Translations under genes and position numbers: made by a program
Origin: an uncultured Eubacterium sp.
GTDB taxonomy: Bacteria; Bacillota; Clostridia; Lachnospirales; Lachnospiraceae
Assembly (NCBI GenBank): GCA_934317205.1
Contig: CAKREL010000001.1
Coordinates: 1 to 64,000, forward strand
Reading direction: 5' to 3'
DNA length: 64,000 bases
Shown here: positions 37,104 through 45,291 of the stretch, piece by piece
Layout: every line of letters begins with the position of its first letter
Numbering within the stretch: position 1 is the first letter of the stretch
Notes under the pieces: generated by a model
Told to the model about the DNA's origin: nothing
Seen by the model: only the letters and a program-made list of their open reading frames with translations
Databases searched by the model: none

Positions 37104-37700
37104 ATTTGCTTGTTGCATAATTGCGGTATTACGCAGAATCAGAAATGGAAGATTTTTCTTTTCGTCTAAAAGCTGCAAGATATAATCATAAAACAGTCGC
37201 AACGTATCCAGAGAATATGTCAGTAATTCACATTTCTGATATGTCTCAATGGAAATTGTTCCTTTATAATCTGCCATGCTGTTTAAAGGGCGACTATAGA
37301 GCTGTAATGTTGGAAATTCCCGCATTACCTCTTCTGACCATGAATTCATAATTTTCATAATGTTATTTGTCAATATCCTTATTTCTTTCTCTGGATAGTT
37401 TGATTGCTCCATAAATTCATCCAGTCGAATTCCACACATCATATACAGATATTTCAATTCAATTAAATTGATGCCTTTAGCATCGGCAATCAGCAAATCA
37501 CTCAGATAAGAATCAATTAACACTTCACTCCAGGCATCAAATTGAGACTGACGCATTAATAAAAATGTCTCTGGATCATCCTGGCAAGAAGCGCGTCCTT
37601 TCCCTTTATTTACCCAGTCAAACATTGCCCATTCAATGGAGATTATCTTTTGAATCTTTTCCTCTTTCGAAACACAGTTGGTGCATAATTTTTCTGGCAT
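37095..37700 (-). CDS. DUF4125 family protein
   Basis: 201 residues, soluble, all-helical in appearance. The segment GRASCQDDPETFLLMRQSQF and the following W, SYL and DL pattern fit the DUF4125 family as I remember it; the function of the family is unknown. A CTNC pair sits at residues 6-9. GGAAAGGAG precedes the ATG. Convergent with the second activase gene and at the edge of the dehydratase island, so it may belong to that metabolism, but nothing in the sequence proves it. Confidence 0.65.
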   Translation of the reverse strand: MPEKLCTNCVSKEEKIQKIISIEWAMFDWVNKGKGRASCQDDPETFLLMRQSQFDAWSEVLIDSYLSDLLIADAKGINLIELKYLYMMCGIRLDEFMEQSNYPEKEIRILTNNIMKIMNSWSEEVMREFPTLQLYSRPLNSMADYKGTISIETYQKCELLTYSLDTLRLFYDYILQLLDEKKNLPFLILRNTAIMQQANQD

Positions 37701-37918
37701 AATTAATACTCCTTTCCTTGATTACTTTATAAAAGAGGATATTTGTAATCCACTTTCGTTACCATTATACTGATATTTTATCGGGAACAGCAGACTGCTT
37801 CAATTTTGAAAATGCACAAAGAGTTTTTAAATTTTTACATTTTTGCATAATGTTATCAGTTCTTAAACGTTAGTTTACTGAGAAAAATATGAATTGTGGT
37901 TAATATGTAAGTGTTTTT

Positions 37919-37964
37919 CGAATACATTGTAAGTGAGATTACATGTGTTCGGGGATTTTTATGT
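37919..37964 (+). repeat. 46-bp copy of the 17.4-kb terminator at an amidase gene start
   Basis: Bases are identical to 17414-17459. The left CCC of the terminator stem is missing, so the hairpin is shortened. The CGGGGA in it acts as ribosome binding site for the GTG start at 37963. Confidence 0.9.
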
Positions 37965-38652
37965 GAAAAAAAGAATTAGTATTTTTATGATGGTATTTTG
38001 TCTTATAATTGCTGCTATACGAATGCCGCGAGCAACGCAATACAATGTCATGAACCGCAGCGTGCAGAAAGCAGAGTATTGTATCTGCGTCGACAGCGGA
38101 CATGGTGGGAACGATCCTGGCAAGATCGGTGTCGCCGGAACAAAAGAAAAAGAAGTTAATCTGGCCATCGCCCTGAAACTGAAAAAGAGTCTGGAGAAAC
38201 AAAATATTCGAGTTGTTATGACGAGAACTGATGATCGAAATCTGGCAGATGCAAATGCATCAAATGAAAAAATGTCAGATATGAAAAATCGTGTAAAAAA
38301 AATGGATTCCGAACAGCCGGATATGGTGGTCAGTATCCACCAGAACAGTTATATTGACAGTTCTGCAAAAGGAGCACAGGTATTTTATTATTCCGAATCA
38401 GAAGAGGGAAAGAAACTTGCAGAAATATTGCAAAAGAACTTGATTGAGATTGCAGATCAAGAAAATAATCGAGTGGCGAAAGCCAATACCAGTTATTACA
38501 TTTTGAAAAACACATCCGCTCCAACGGTAATCGTGGAATGCGGATTTTTATCAAATCCGGAAGAAGAAAGTCGACTGATAAGTGCAGCATATCAGGAAAA
38601 ACTGGTAGAGGCGTTACAAAAAGGAATTTGTGAATATTTGAACGCAGAATAA
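37963..38652 (+). CDS. N-acetylmuramoyl-L-alanine amidase (Amidase_3), secreted
   Basis: 229 residues. It cuts the amide between MurNAc and the stem peptide in peptidoglycan. N-terminal signal KKRISIFMMVFCLIIAA, then a minimal Amidase_3 domain with the zinc/catalytic set: DSGHGG, KEKEVNLAIA (Glu), SIHQNS (His), and the catalytic Glu in VIVECGFLSN. The GTG at 37963 is preferred because GGGG lies eight bases upstream; both come from a duplicated terminator sequence. The last codons (NAE and stop) lie in a dispersed hairpin repeat. So both ends of the gene are made of mobile-looking sequence. Confidence 0.9.
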   Translation: MKKRISIFMMVFCLIIAAIRMPRATQYNVMNRSVQKAEYCICVDSGHGGNDPGKIGVAGTKEKEVNLAIALKLKKSLEKQNIRVVMTRTDDRNLADANASNEKMSDMKNRVKKMDSEQPDMVVSIHQNSYIDSSAKGAQVFYYSESEEGKKLAEILQKNLIEIADQENNRVAKANTSYYILKNTSAPTVIVECGFLSNPEEESRLISAAYQEKLVEALQKGICEYLNAE

Positions 38653-38718
38653 GCATTCCCCCGCTTCGAGTACGTTCATGAGCAAGTAGCGAAAGCGAAT
38701 TACGAATGTCCGCTTTAC
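38637..38718. repeat. Composite hairpin repeat (deleted copy)
   Basis: Bases 38637-38667 equal 11928-11958 exactly, and 38673-38718 match 12046-12091 with two changes. The hairpin region present between these blocks at 12 kb is missing. It begins inside the amidase gene. Confidence 0.8.
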
Positions 38719-38748
38719 TAATTGAGTTTCTGGTTTCATAAATGAAAT

Positions 38749-38925
38749 GACGAAATCAAAGAATCCTTTTGCAACAAGCGATTTAGTAAGTGACTGAGTT
38801 TTGCGAGTTTTGCGCGAACGGGAAACGACCAGCTTTTATAGGAGTTGGAAGTGAGCGCGATAAAACCGAAGCAAAACGAGGGTAACGAACGACTAGCGGT
38901 TGCAGAAGGATTCTTTGATTTCGTC
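38749..38925. mobile_element. MITE-like element with 27-bp terminal inverted repeats
   Basis: The left end GACGAAATCAAAGAATCC continues to GCAAC and pairs with the right end over 27 bp with one mismatch. The interior also folds on itself (GTTTTGCGAG with CTCGTTTTGC-like text). Total 177 bp with no coding potential, so it is a non-autonomous element rather than an insertion sequence. No clear target duplication was seen. With the repeat just before it, this fills the gene-free region between the amidase and phosphodiesterase genes. Confidence 0.7.
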
Positions 38926-38965
38926 TTATATAATATTAAAATTTAGCCAATATCATAAACAAGAC

Positions 38966-39556
38966 CTAATAATCCCAGGTATGTTTTTCATATGCATTGA
39001 TAATCTGCGTATTGTTGTACTGTATGGTACGCTTGAGGGATGCGCTGTACTGCAGATGCATATGTCCGTGTACCATATACTTTGGCTGATATTTATCCAG
39101 AAGCTTTACAAACGTTTCATATCCCTGGTGAGCGTGATCTTCCCCATCTCCCAGTCCCTGTGCAGGTGCATGTGTCAGCAGGATATCGAAACCATGATAA
39201 AAGATCAGCTGGTGTTTGATATGTAGCAGGCGTCGTTTCATTTCTTTTTCCGTATACATGTATTTTCCCGGCTTGTATGGCATGCATCCGCCTAAACCCA
39301 GGATGCGGACACCTTCATGCACGTATATTTTGTCATCAATACAGATGCAGCCTTCCGGCGGTGTCTGGTCATATTTCTCATCATGATTGCCATGAACATA
39401 AAGCAGCGGCAGATTCGTACAGCTGACGAGAAAAGACAGGTATTGTGGATTTAAATCTCCACAGGAGAGGATCAAATCTGTGTTTGTGATCTTGTTAGTA
39501 TTATAATGATCCCACAATGCAGTTGATTCTGTATCGGAGATGGCCATGATTCTCAT
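38966..39556 (-). CDS. Calcineurin-like (YfcE-type) metallophosphoesterase
   Basis: 196 residues. Metal-binding motifs in order: ISDTES, SCGDLNP, HGNHDE, LLTHAP and HGHMH. The usual DxH of the first motif is DTE here, so one metal ligand is replaced. A phosphodiesterase or phosphatase of unknown substrate. It overlaps the upstream BMP-domain gene by 4 nt (ATGA) and is the last gene of a three-gene unit with galM. Confidence 0.85.
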   Translation of the reverse strand: MRIMAISDTESTALWDHYNTNKITNTDLILSCGDLNPQYLSFLVSCTNLPLLYVHGNHDEKYDQTPPEGCICIDDKIYVHEGVRILGLGGCMPYKPGKYMYTEKEMKRRLLHIKHQLIFYHGFDILLTHAPAQGLGDGEDHAHQGYETFVKLLDKYQPKYMVHGHMHLQYSASLKRTIQYNNTQIINAYEKHTWDY

Positions 39557-41490
39557 AGTGTTGGTTCCTCCTTGCGGATACCTTCCTGTCGAACAACGTT
39601 CTGTGCATCTTCCCGGAGTTCATCTGCGGTAGGAATACGTCCGATAATGTTATCTGTCAGCCAGTCAATAGAAATAATTTCGTGTGGACTAAGGCTGTGG
39701 GTGGCGTCTTTGGACACAAGTCCCTGCTGGGAATGTAAAATGCCATCAAAAGGATTAAATTCATAATTGCGTATAGCATTACTTAAAGTATCCAACAGGT
39801 GTCTTGTTTCATCTGGAATTGCTGAAGACCAGACAACGTCAATTACATTGGAGGACATACCCCACCAGTAATGCAATGCTTTATTTGCATCTGATTTTTC
39901 TTCTGTATTCCAGATGCCGTTCTGGACATTTCGAATAATTCTTTCGTAATATTTACCCCAGTTCCATGCAGGAAATGCAAGGTTCACAGGTGTCTCACCA
40001 TTGACACGGAACAGACCGAACTGGCGGGTGATCTTCTGGGGGATGATCATATCCTGATGGGAAATATAAGTAGCTCCCATGGAATAAAGTTTTGCGGTAA
40101 GGTCGACATGTTCATTTTCTTTTAAGGTGGACCATTCCAGATAGATTTTTGCCTTTGGATTTACCATTTTGACACCAAGGGCAAATGCATTGATATTGGC
40201 GGTCATACCATAAATCGGATAATCTGCGATGTAACCAATTTTGTTGGTGTCTGTCATAATGCCGGCCAGTACGCCGATCAGGAATTTTGCCTCATACATG
40301 CGGCCGTAATAGGTGCGGATGTATTTGTGGGAAGAATTCAGTGAACAGTTTAAAATTTTTACTTCCGGATGATTGACAGCAGCTCGTAGGCTGGCACTCA
40401 AAAATTCCGGCGATGTGGTAAAAATCATTTCGTATCCGTCTGCAATAGCCTGCTCAATGGTAGCAATGGCATTATCTGTTCCGGAGATGTCATCATAGGC
40501 TTTTGTCTGTACGGTGCCGTGAAAGGCATCTTTCAGATAGAGTCTGCCAAGTTCGTGTGCGTAAGTCCAGCTGGAGGTCTCTGGGGTCTTGCGGTTGATA
40601 AACGCAATGCGGGTGATTGGTTCCTCCTCGGAAGGGCTTAGAAGTTTGGTCAGAATATTTTTTTTCTGCACCGGCGACGGATCAAATTTTACCGAAGGTG
40701 TCTCCTGCGCATTTTTTAGCTCAAATTCCGCCCACATTTTTTTCAGGTTTTCCTTGATCTCAGAAGGTGTTTCGTCTTTTAACTGATCATAGTCGAACAA
40801 ATCCAGATAAATCAGCAAGGCGTCCCCGACCGTCATATGCAGACGATCGCCACCGAGTTCTTTAAAGGCGTCTGCAAAACGATTGTAGCAGGAGCGGAAA
40901 ATGATCCGGTCATCCATGCTCCAGCGCTCATAACGGCGGTGTCCGAGATGATAGGCGAGATGTAGATAAGAGCCCTCTTTGCTGAAAAACAGATAATTAA
41001 TGCTGGTAGCATTGTAAAATTCCAGAAATTCGTAGTACAGACGGCTTTCTTTGGTATCTTCTCTGGCTGGGATGATGCGGGTGACGTAACCTGGTACACT
41101 GATAGCGTCAAAAAATTTCAATACACTGACACGTTTGTTACCTTCCTGTACATAATAGTGATTCATGTATTCGTAGGCAACGATCGGATCACGGATTCCT
41201 TCCCGGAGATGTGCGTCGCACAAAGCAGCCCATTTTGCGGCAAATTCAGTATTTTCACCGAGAATAGGCATAAAATTAGGCGCAAAAGAAGATGTGCGCC
41301 CAATTGTTTTTGTGCCGACAATCAGTTCCGTAGGAATGTCTACCAGTCCAAGAGGAATCTCACCGCTGATGTCTGTATGCTCCAGAATGGCATCCAAAGC
41401 AGGCATCTCAGTGGGAAGTTTCTGTGCAACCAGTGTCTGTAATTCTTTTTTGCCAGCTTTTTGGGCGGCACGATACTGTTCCATCGACAT
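39553..41490 (-). CDS. Cytoplasmic BMP/Med-type binding protein fused to a ParB-like N-domain
   Basis: 645 residues. The C-terminal half (about 270-600) is the basic membrane protein/nucleoside-binding fold: ITRIAFINRK, EMIFTTSPEFL, YEAKFLIGVLAGIMTDTNKIGYI. BMP proteins are normally secreted lipoproteins, but there is no signal peptide here. The N-terminal part (about 50-150) has a ParB/Srx-like look: IPLGLVDIPTELIVGTKT and HYYVQEGNKRVSVLKFF. The fusion suggests an intracellular ligand sensor or enzyme rather than an importer part. AAGGAGTG precedes the ATG. It lies between galM and a phosphoesterase gene, 13 nt after galM. Confidence 0.8.
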   Translation of the reverse strand: MSMEQYRAAQKAGKKELQTLVAQKLPTEMPALDAILEHTDISGEIPLGLVDIPTELIVGTKTIGRTSSFAPNFMPILGENTEFAAKWAALCDAHLREGIRDPIVAYEYMNHYYVQEGNKRVSVLKFFDAISVPGYVTRIIPAREDTKESRLYYEFLEFYNATSINYLFFSKEGSYLHLAYHLGHRRYERWSMDDRIIFRSCYNRFADAFKELGGDRLHMTVGDALLIYLDLFDYDQLKDETPSEIKENLKKMWAEFELKNAQETPSVKFDPSPVQKKNILTKLLSPSEEEPITRIAFINRKTPETSSWTYAHELGRLYLKDAFHGTVQTKAYDDISGTDNAIATIEQAIADGYEMIFTTSPEFLSASLRAAVNHPEVKILNCSLNSSHKYIRTYYGRMYEAKFLIGVLAGIMTDTNKIGYIADYPIYGMTANINAFALGVKMVNPKAKIYLEWSTLKENEHVDLTAKLYSMGATYISHQDMIIPQKITRQFGLFRVNGETPVNLAFPAWNWGKYYERIIRNVQNGIWNTEEKSDANKALHYWWGMSSNVIDVVWSSAIPDETRHLLDTLSNAIRNYEFNPFDGILHSQQGLVSKDATHSLSPHEIISIDWLTDNIIGRIPTADELREDAQNVVRQEGIRKEEPTL

Positions 41491-41503
41491 AAAAAATCAC
41501 TCC

Positions 41504-42553
41504 TTATCGTTTCGGTGATGTTGCAGAAAAATGAAATACGGTTTTAGATTTAAAAGTTTCACCGGCTTTTAAAATAACGGATGGAAAGTTTGGATGGCTG
41601 GTTGCATTTGGAAAATGCTGTGTCTCCAGGCATGCGCTTCCGTAGGCTGGATAAGAAATACCATTTTTTCCATGTGCAGCAGGCGATTGAGCCGGTACAT
41701 AAAGCTGCATGCCAGGCTGATCGGTAAAGCAGGTCAGGCGGATGCCTGAATCTTCGGCATATAACGTTGCAGCTTCTTTCAATCCGCTTCCGTTTAATAC
41801 AAAGTTATGGTCATAGGTTTTGGAATATTTCAGCTGTGGATGTTCTGCAAAAATATCCTGTCCAATTGGCTTTGGTGTGCGGAAGTCAAACGGTGTGCCC
41901 GCCACGTCAGAGATCACACCTGTGGTCAGATCGTTCTGATCAGTCTCGGTATATTGCTCAGCATTGATCATCAGAATATGCTCCAGCACAGAACCGGAAG
42001 CTTCACCGTTCAAATTGAAATAGGAATGGTTTGTCGTGTTGAATACGGTATCCTGATCGCTGAAAGCCTCATAGGTGATAGAAAGTTCATTGTCTTCACT
42101 CCAACAGTAAGTCACACTCATGGTCAGAGTACCCGGATAACCTTCTTCTCCATCTGGGGAAATACGTGTGAAACGAACGGAATTTCCAACCTGCTCAGAA
42201 TCCCAATTATAGTAATGGAATCCGCGGATACCGCCGTGCAGGTGGTTTGGACCGTTGTTGATGGCCAGATGATAAGTTTTATCATTCAGTGTGAATGTAC
42301 CTTTTTCAATACGATTTGCATGGCGGCCGACAACGGCACCGAAACTTGCGGTATCTTTTTCATATTCTGCAAGGGTGTCATAGCCAAGGCATACATCCCG
42401 TAATTCGCCATTTTTGTCCGGCACACAGATGCTTACAATGCGGCAACCAAAGCTTGTAACAGTGATATATGCGCCGGATGCATTTTCCAGTCGATATAAA
42501 AATGCTTCTTCGCCGTCAGTGGTGATTCCAAAAGAACTTTTTGTAATATTCAT
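41504..42553 (-). CDS. galM: Aldose 1-epimerase (galactose mutarotase)
   Basis: 349 residues, normal length. It interconverts alpha and beta forms of galactose or other aldoses in the cytoplasm. Motifs: GRHANRIEKG, NGPNHLHGG, the catalytic His in NHSYFNLNG, and the catalytic Glu in SACLETQHFPNA. First gene of a unit with the BMP-domain and phosphoesterase genes. Divergent from the Sua5 gene. Confidence 0.93.
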   Translation of the reverse strand: MNITKSSFGITTDGEEAFLYRLENASGAYITVTSFGCRIVSICVPDKNGELRDVCLGYDTLAEYEKDTASFGAVVGRHANRIEKGTFTLNDKTYHLAINNGPNHLHGGIRGFHYYNWDSEQVGNSVRFTRISPDGEEGYPGTLTMSVTYCWSEDNELSITYEAFSDQDTVFNTTNHSYFNLNGEASGSVLEHILMINAEQYTETDQNDLTTGVISDVAGTPFDFRTPKPIGQDIFAEHPQLKYSKTYDHNFVLNGSGLKEAATLYAEDSGIRLTCFTDQPGMQLYVPAQSPAAHGKNGISYPAYGSACLETQHFPNATSHPNFPSVILKAGETFKSKTVFHFSATSPKR

Positions 42554-42612
42554 TTCAAAACCCTCATTCTTTCTTCATAAATATACTATAGTATACTCGC
42601 AGGTGACAGGTG

Positions 42613-42641
42613 CTGACAAGTAAAATCTTTTGTGGTATACT
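42613..42641 (+). promoter_or_regulatory. Sigma-A promoter immediately before the Sua5 gene
   Basis: CTGACA, 17-nt spacer, TATACT. The expected start of transcription (42647-42649) coincides with the ATG at 42649. Confidence 0.7.
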
Positions 42642-42648
42642 GTTTTGC

Positions 42649-43731
42649 ATGAATACGAATATTTTAGATGAAAAAAAGACAATTATTACACAGGTAAAAA
42701 AAGTGGATGCCATGCATCCGGATATGAGTATTATACGGGAAGCTGCCGAAATTATCCGTGAAGGCGGACTGGTTGGCTTTCCGACAGAGACAGTTTATGG
42801 ACTGGGAGCAGACGCGTTACTGCCGGAAGGGGCGAAACGAATTTATGCAGCAAAAGGGCGTCCGTCTGACAATCCACTGATCGTACACATTGCTGATTTT
42901 GAGGCGTTGGATAAAATCACTGCGGATATTCCACCGCAGGCAAAAGCACTGGCAGATGCATTCTGGCCGGGACCATTAACGATGATCTTTCGCAAGAGTG
43001 ATGCAGTTCCTTATGAGACAACCGGCGGGCTGGATACGGTGGCTGTCCGTATGCCATCGCACCCGACGGCACTGGCATTGATCCGCGAAAGCTGTGGTTA
43101 TATCGCGGCACCGAGTGCAAATACTTCAGGCAGACCAAGCCCGACACTTGCAGAGCATGTGTATGAGGATCTGAAAGGTAAGATACCAATGATCCTGGAT
43201 GGCGGCGCTGTGGGAATCGGCATTGAATCGACTATTATTGATCTGAGTGAAGAAGTTCCAATGATCCTGCGCCCGGGTTATATTACAAAAGATATGCTTT
43301 CAGAAGTAATCGGGGAAGTACGGGACGATCCTGGATTTACCAGTGCAGATCCAAATGTACATCCGAAAGCACCGGGCATGAAGTACAGACACTATGCGCC
43401 GAAGGCAAATCTGACTATCGTATCCGGTGAGGCGGATGCCGTTGTACAGCGCATCAATGAATTGACCCGGGAGCATCATCAAAAAGGAGAGAAAGTTGGT
43501 ATCATCTGCACCGATGAGACTCGTGCCCGCTATTTTGGAGATGTGATTGAAAGTACCGGAAGCCGTCAGAACGAAGATAGCATTGCCCAGCATCTGTATG
43601 CAATTTTGCGCGATTTTGATGAGCGGGATGTGGATGTGATCTTTTCCGAGAGTTTTGCGACACCGCGTATCGGGCATGCAATTATGAACCGTTTGCTAAA
43701 GGCAGCAGGACATCAAGTGATCGAAGTCTGA
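42649..43731 (+). CDS. L-threonylcarbamoyladenylate synthase (Sua5/TsaC)
   Basis: 360 residues, the two-domain Sua5 form. It makes threonylcarbamoyl-AMP for the t6A37 modification of tRNAs reading ANN codons. The YrdC domain shows GGLVGFPTETVYGLGADAL, KGRPSDNPLIVHI and APSANTSGRPSPT. A linker (APGMKYRHYAPKA) and the C-terminal Sua5 domain follow. The ATG at 42649 has no ribosome site and falls at the predicted transcript start, so the mRNA may be leaderless. A later ATG (42712, MHPDMSII) is an alternative start. Confidence 0.93.
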   Translation: MNTNILDEKKTIITQVKKVDAMHPDMSIIREAAEIIREGGLVGFPTETVYGLGADALLPEGAKRIYAAKGRPSDNPLIVHIADFEALDKITADIPPQAKALADAFWPGPLTMIFRKSDAVPYETTGGLDTVAVRMPSHPTALALIRESCGYIAAPSANTSGRPSPTLAEHVYEDLKGKIPMILDGGAVGIGIESTIIDLSEEVPMILRPGYITKDMLSEVIGEVRDDPGFTSADPNVHPKAPGMKYRHYAPKANLTIVSGEADAVVQRINELTREHHQKGEKVGIICTDETRARYFGDVIESTGSRQNEDSIAQHLYAILRDFDERDVDVIFSESFATPRIGHAIMNRLLKAAGHQVIEV

Positions 43732-43826
43732 CAGGTTTCTGATAAAGCTGTGTAACAGCTAGTGATTAAAATGAGTAGTATACATTAGCTACGAGTATTT
43801 GCTCAAATTAATAATGAGGTGAAAAT

Positions 43827-44282
43827 TTGGAAAAAATAGAGAAGATAATCTTTGTGGGGAAACGTGCAATTTGCCGGGAGCCCATGGCCGCGGCCATTCT
43901 GCAGCGGGAAACGTTAAATTTTCCGGTGGAGATACTGGCACGAGGTTTTGTGGTGCTCTTTCCGGAACCGTTGAATCAGAAAGCGGAAGCAGTTATGATC
44001 AGCAACGGTATTACATTGGAAAATTATACATCCAGTCAGCTGGAATCAACAGACTTTGGGGGAACGACGTTGATCCTGACTTTTGATCAGACTTCAAAGG
44101 AAAAAGTGCTGGAGATGGATGGCGCACAGAATGTAGAAGTACTGACTGATCTGACCGGAGACGAACTGGAAATTCTGGATCCATATGGAGCAGAGCTGGT
44201 AACTTACGGAATCTGTTATGAGACATTGTCAAATTCGATACATAAACTGGCAAAAATACTAAATGAACGAATGGATAAATAA
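43827..44282 (+). CDS. Low-molecular-weight phosphotyrosine-phosphatase-like protein, catalytic Cys missing
   Basis: 151 residues from a TTG behind GAGGTG. The fold is that of LMW protein tyrosine phosphatases/arsenate reductases. The P-loop, normally CxGNxCRSP, reads VGKRAICREPMA, so the nucleophile Cys is Gly11 while Cys16, Arg17 and the PMA helix are kept. The general-acid Asp-Pro survives in ILDPYG. It is probably a pseudophosphatase with a binding or regulatory role. It sits in a run with Sua5 and a HAD hydrolase; Sua5-LMW-phosphatase neighbourhoods are common in Firmicutes. Confidence 0.8.
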   Translation: MEKIEKIIFVGKRAICREPMAAAILQRETLNFPVEILARGFVVLFPEPLNQKAEAVMISNGITLENYTSSQLESTDFGGTTLILTFDQTSKEKVLEMDGAQNVEVLTDLTGDELEILDPYGAELVTYGICYETLSNSIHKLAKILNERMDK

Positions 44283-44283
44283 A

Positions 44284-45138
44284 ATGAACTTAGCAGGAAA
44301 AAATATAAAATGTATTGCCTTTGACCTGGATCACACGGTGATCAATTCCGATGGTACTATGTCAGATGTCACACGGACAGTCATCGAGCAGGCGATTGCA
44401 GATGGAATTGCGATTGTACCGGTGAGTGGTCGTGCATTTGCGACATTTCCGGAAAATATTTGCCGGCTTGAAGGGATATTATACGCAGTGACTTCTAATG
44501 GAGCTGCGATTTACAATAAGAAAACTGGAGCGAGAATTCACGGAGTTGCCATTGATTCAGTTGATTTACATAGTATATTAGAGGCTTTTGAACCGTATTA
44601 TCAGAATGGACAGATTGCTTACGAAGCTTTTGTAGATGGCGTGGCTTATGGTGACAGTAAGTACGTGAAAAATCCAAGTGCGTTTGGTGTGCCGCAGGGA
44701 AATGTGTCGTATGTGCAAAGCACTCGAAAACCGGTAGACGATATTGTGAGATTTATGGTGGAGCATGAAGATGATTTAGACAGCCTGGATATTGTAGCAG
44801 CAGACCCGGTGCTTTATAGAGCAATTGAGAGTCAGATTCCACTTGTGGCAGATCAGGTCTATACTACATCGGCGGTACCTTATCGTCTGGAAATATCACA
44901 TAAGAATTCCGGAAAGGAAACCGGTCTTGCTTACGTCCTGAAGTTGCTTGAAATTGCACCGGAAGAAACCGTTGCTTTTGGAGATGGTGATAATGATGCG
45001 GACATGCTGGCCTTTGCAGGACTTGGTGTAGCTATGGAAAATGCGACTGAAAGCTGCAAGGCGAGTGCAGATATAATCTGTGACAGTTGTGAAAATAATG
45101 GTGTGGCGAAATTTTTATGTGAGTTTTTGGACATTTGA
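44284..45138 (+). CDS. Cof-type HAD-superfamily hydrolase
   Basis: 284 residues from the ATG at 44284; an in-frame ATG at 44263 would overlap the previous gene. HAD motif I is FDLDHTVIN (nucleophile and acid Asp; the usual Gly is His), motif II VPVSGR, Lys in the GKETGLAYVLKLL region, and motif IV FGDGDNDADML. A C2B-type cap lies between motifs II and III. It dephosphorylates a small phosphate ester, often a sugar phosphate or FMN-like compound; the substrate is unknown. Translationally coupled to the phosphatase-like gene. Confidence 0.88.
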   Translation: MNLAGKNIKCIAFDLDHTVINSDGTMSDVTRTVIEQAIADGIAIVPVSGRAFATFPENICRLEGILYAVTSNGAAIYNKKTGARIHGVAIDSVDLHSILEAFEPYYQNGQIAYEAFVDGVAYGDSKYVKNPSAFGVPQGNVSYVQSTRKPVDDIVRFMVEHEDDLDSLDIVAADPVLYRAIESQIPLVADQVYTTSAVPYRLEISHKNSGKETGLAYVLKLLEIAPEETVAFGDGDNDADMLAFAGLGVAMENATESCKASADIICDSCENNGVAKFLCEFLDI

Positions 45139-45187
45139 TTTTTACAAACAGTCACATGAAAAACAAAACAGAAAGCATAAATGAATG

Positions 45188-45254
45188 AAATCCGTAAATT
45201 TTTTTCTGGAAAGCGATTGTTAGCTGACAGAACAAAATTTACGGATTTCTTTTT
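45188..45254. terminator. Terminator between convergent HAD and dehydratase-like genes
   Basis: AAATCCGTAAATTTT and AAAATTTACGGATTT, a 15-bp perfect stem with a 31-nt loop, followed by CTTTTT. Confidence 0.7.
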
Positions 45255-45291
45255 ATTAACCTGCAAATTAACTACAAAAGAAGCTAAAAAA

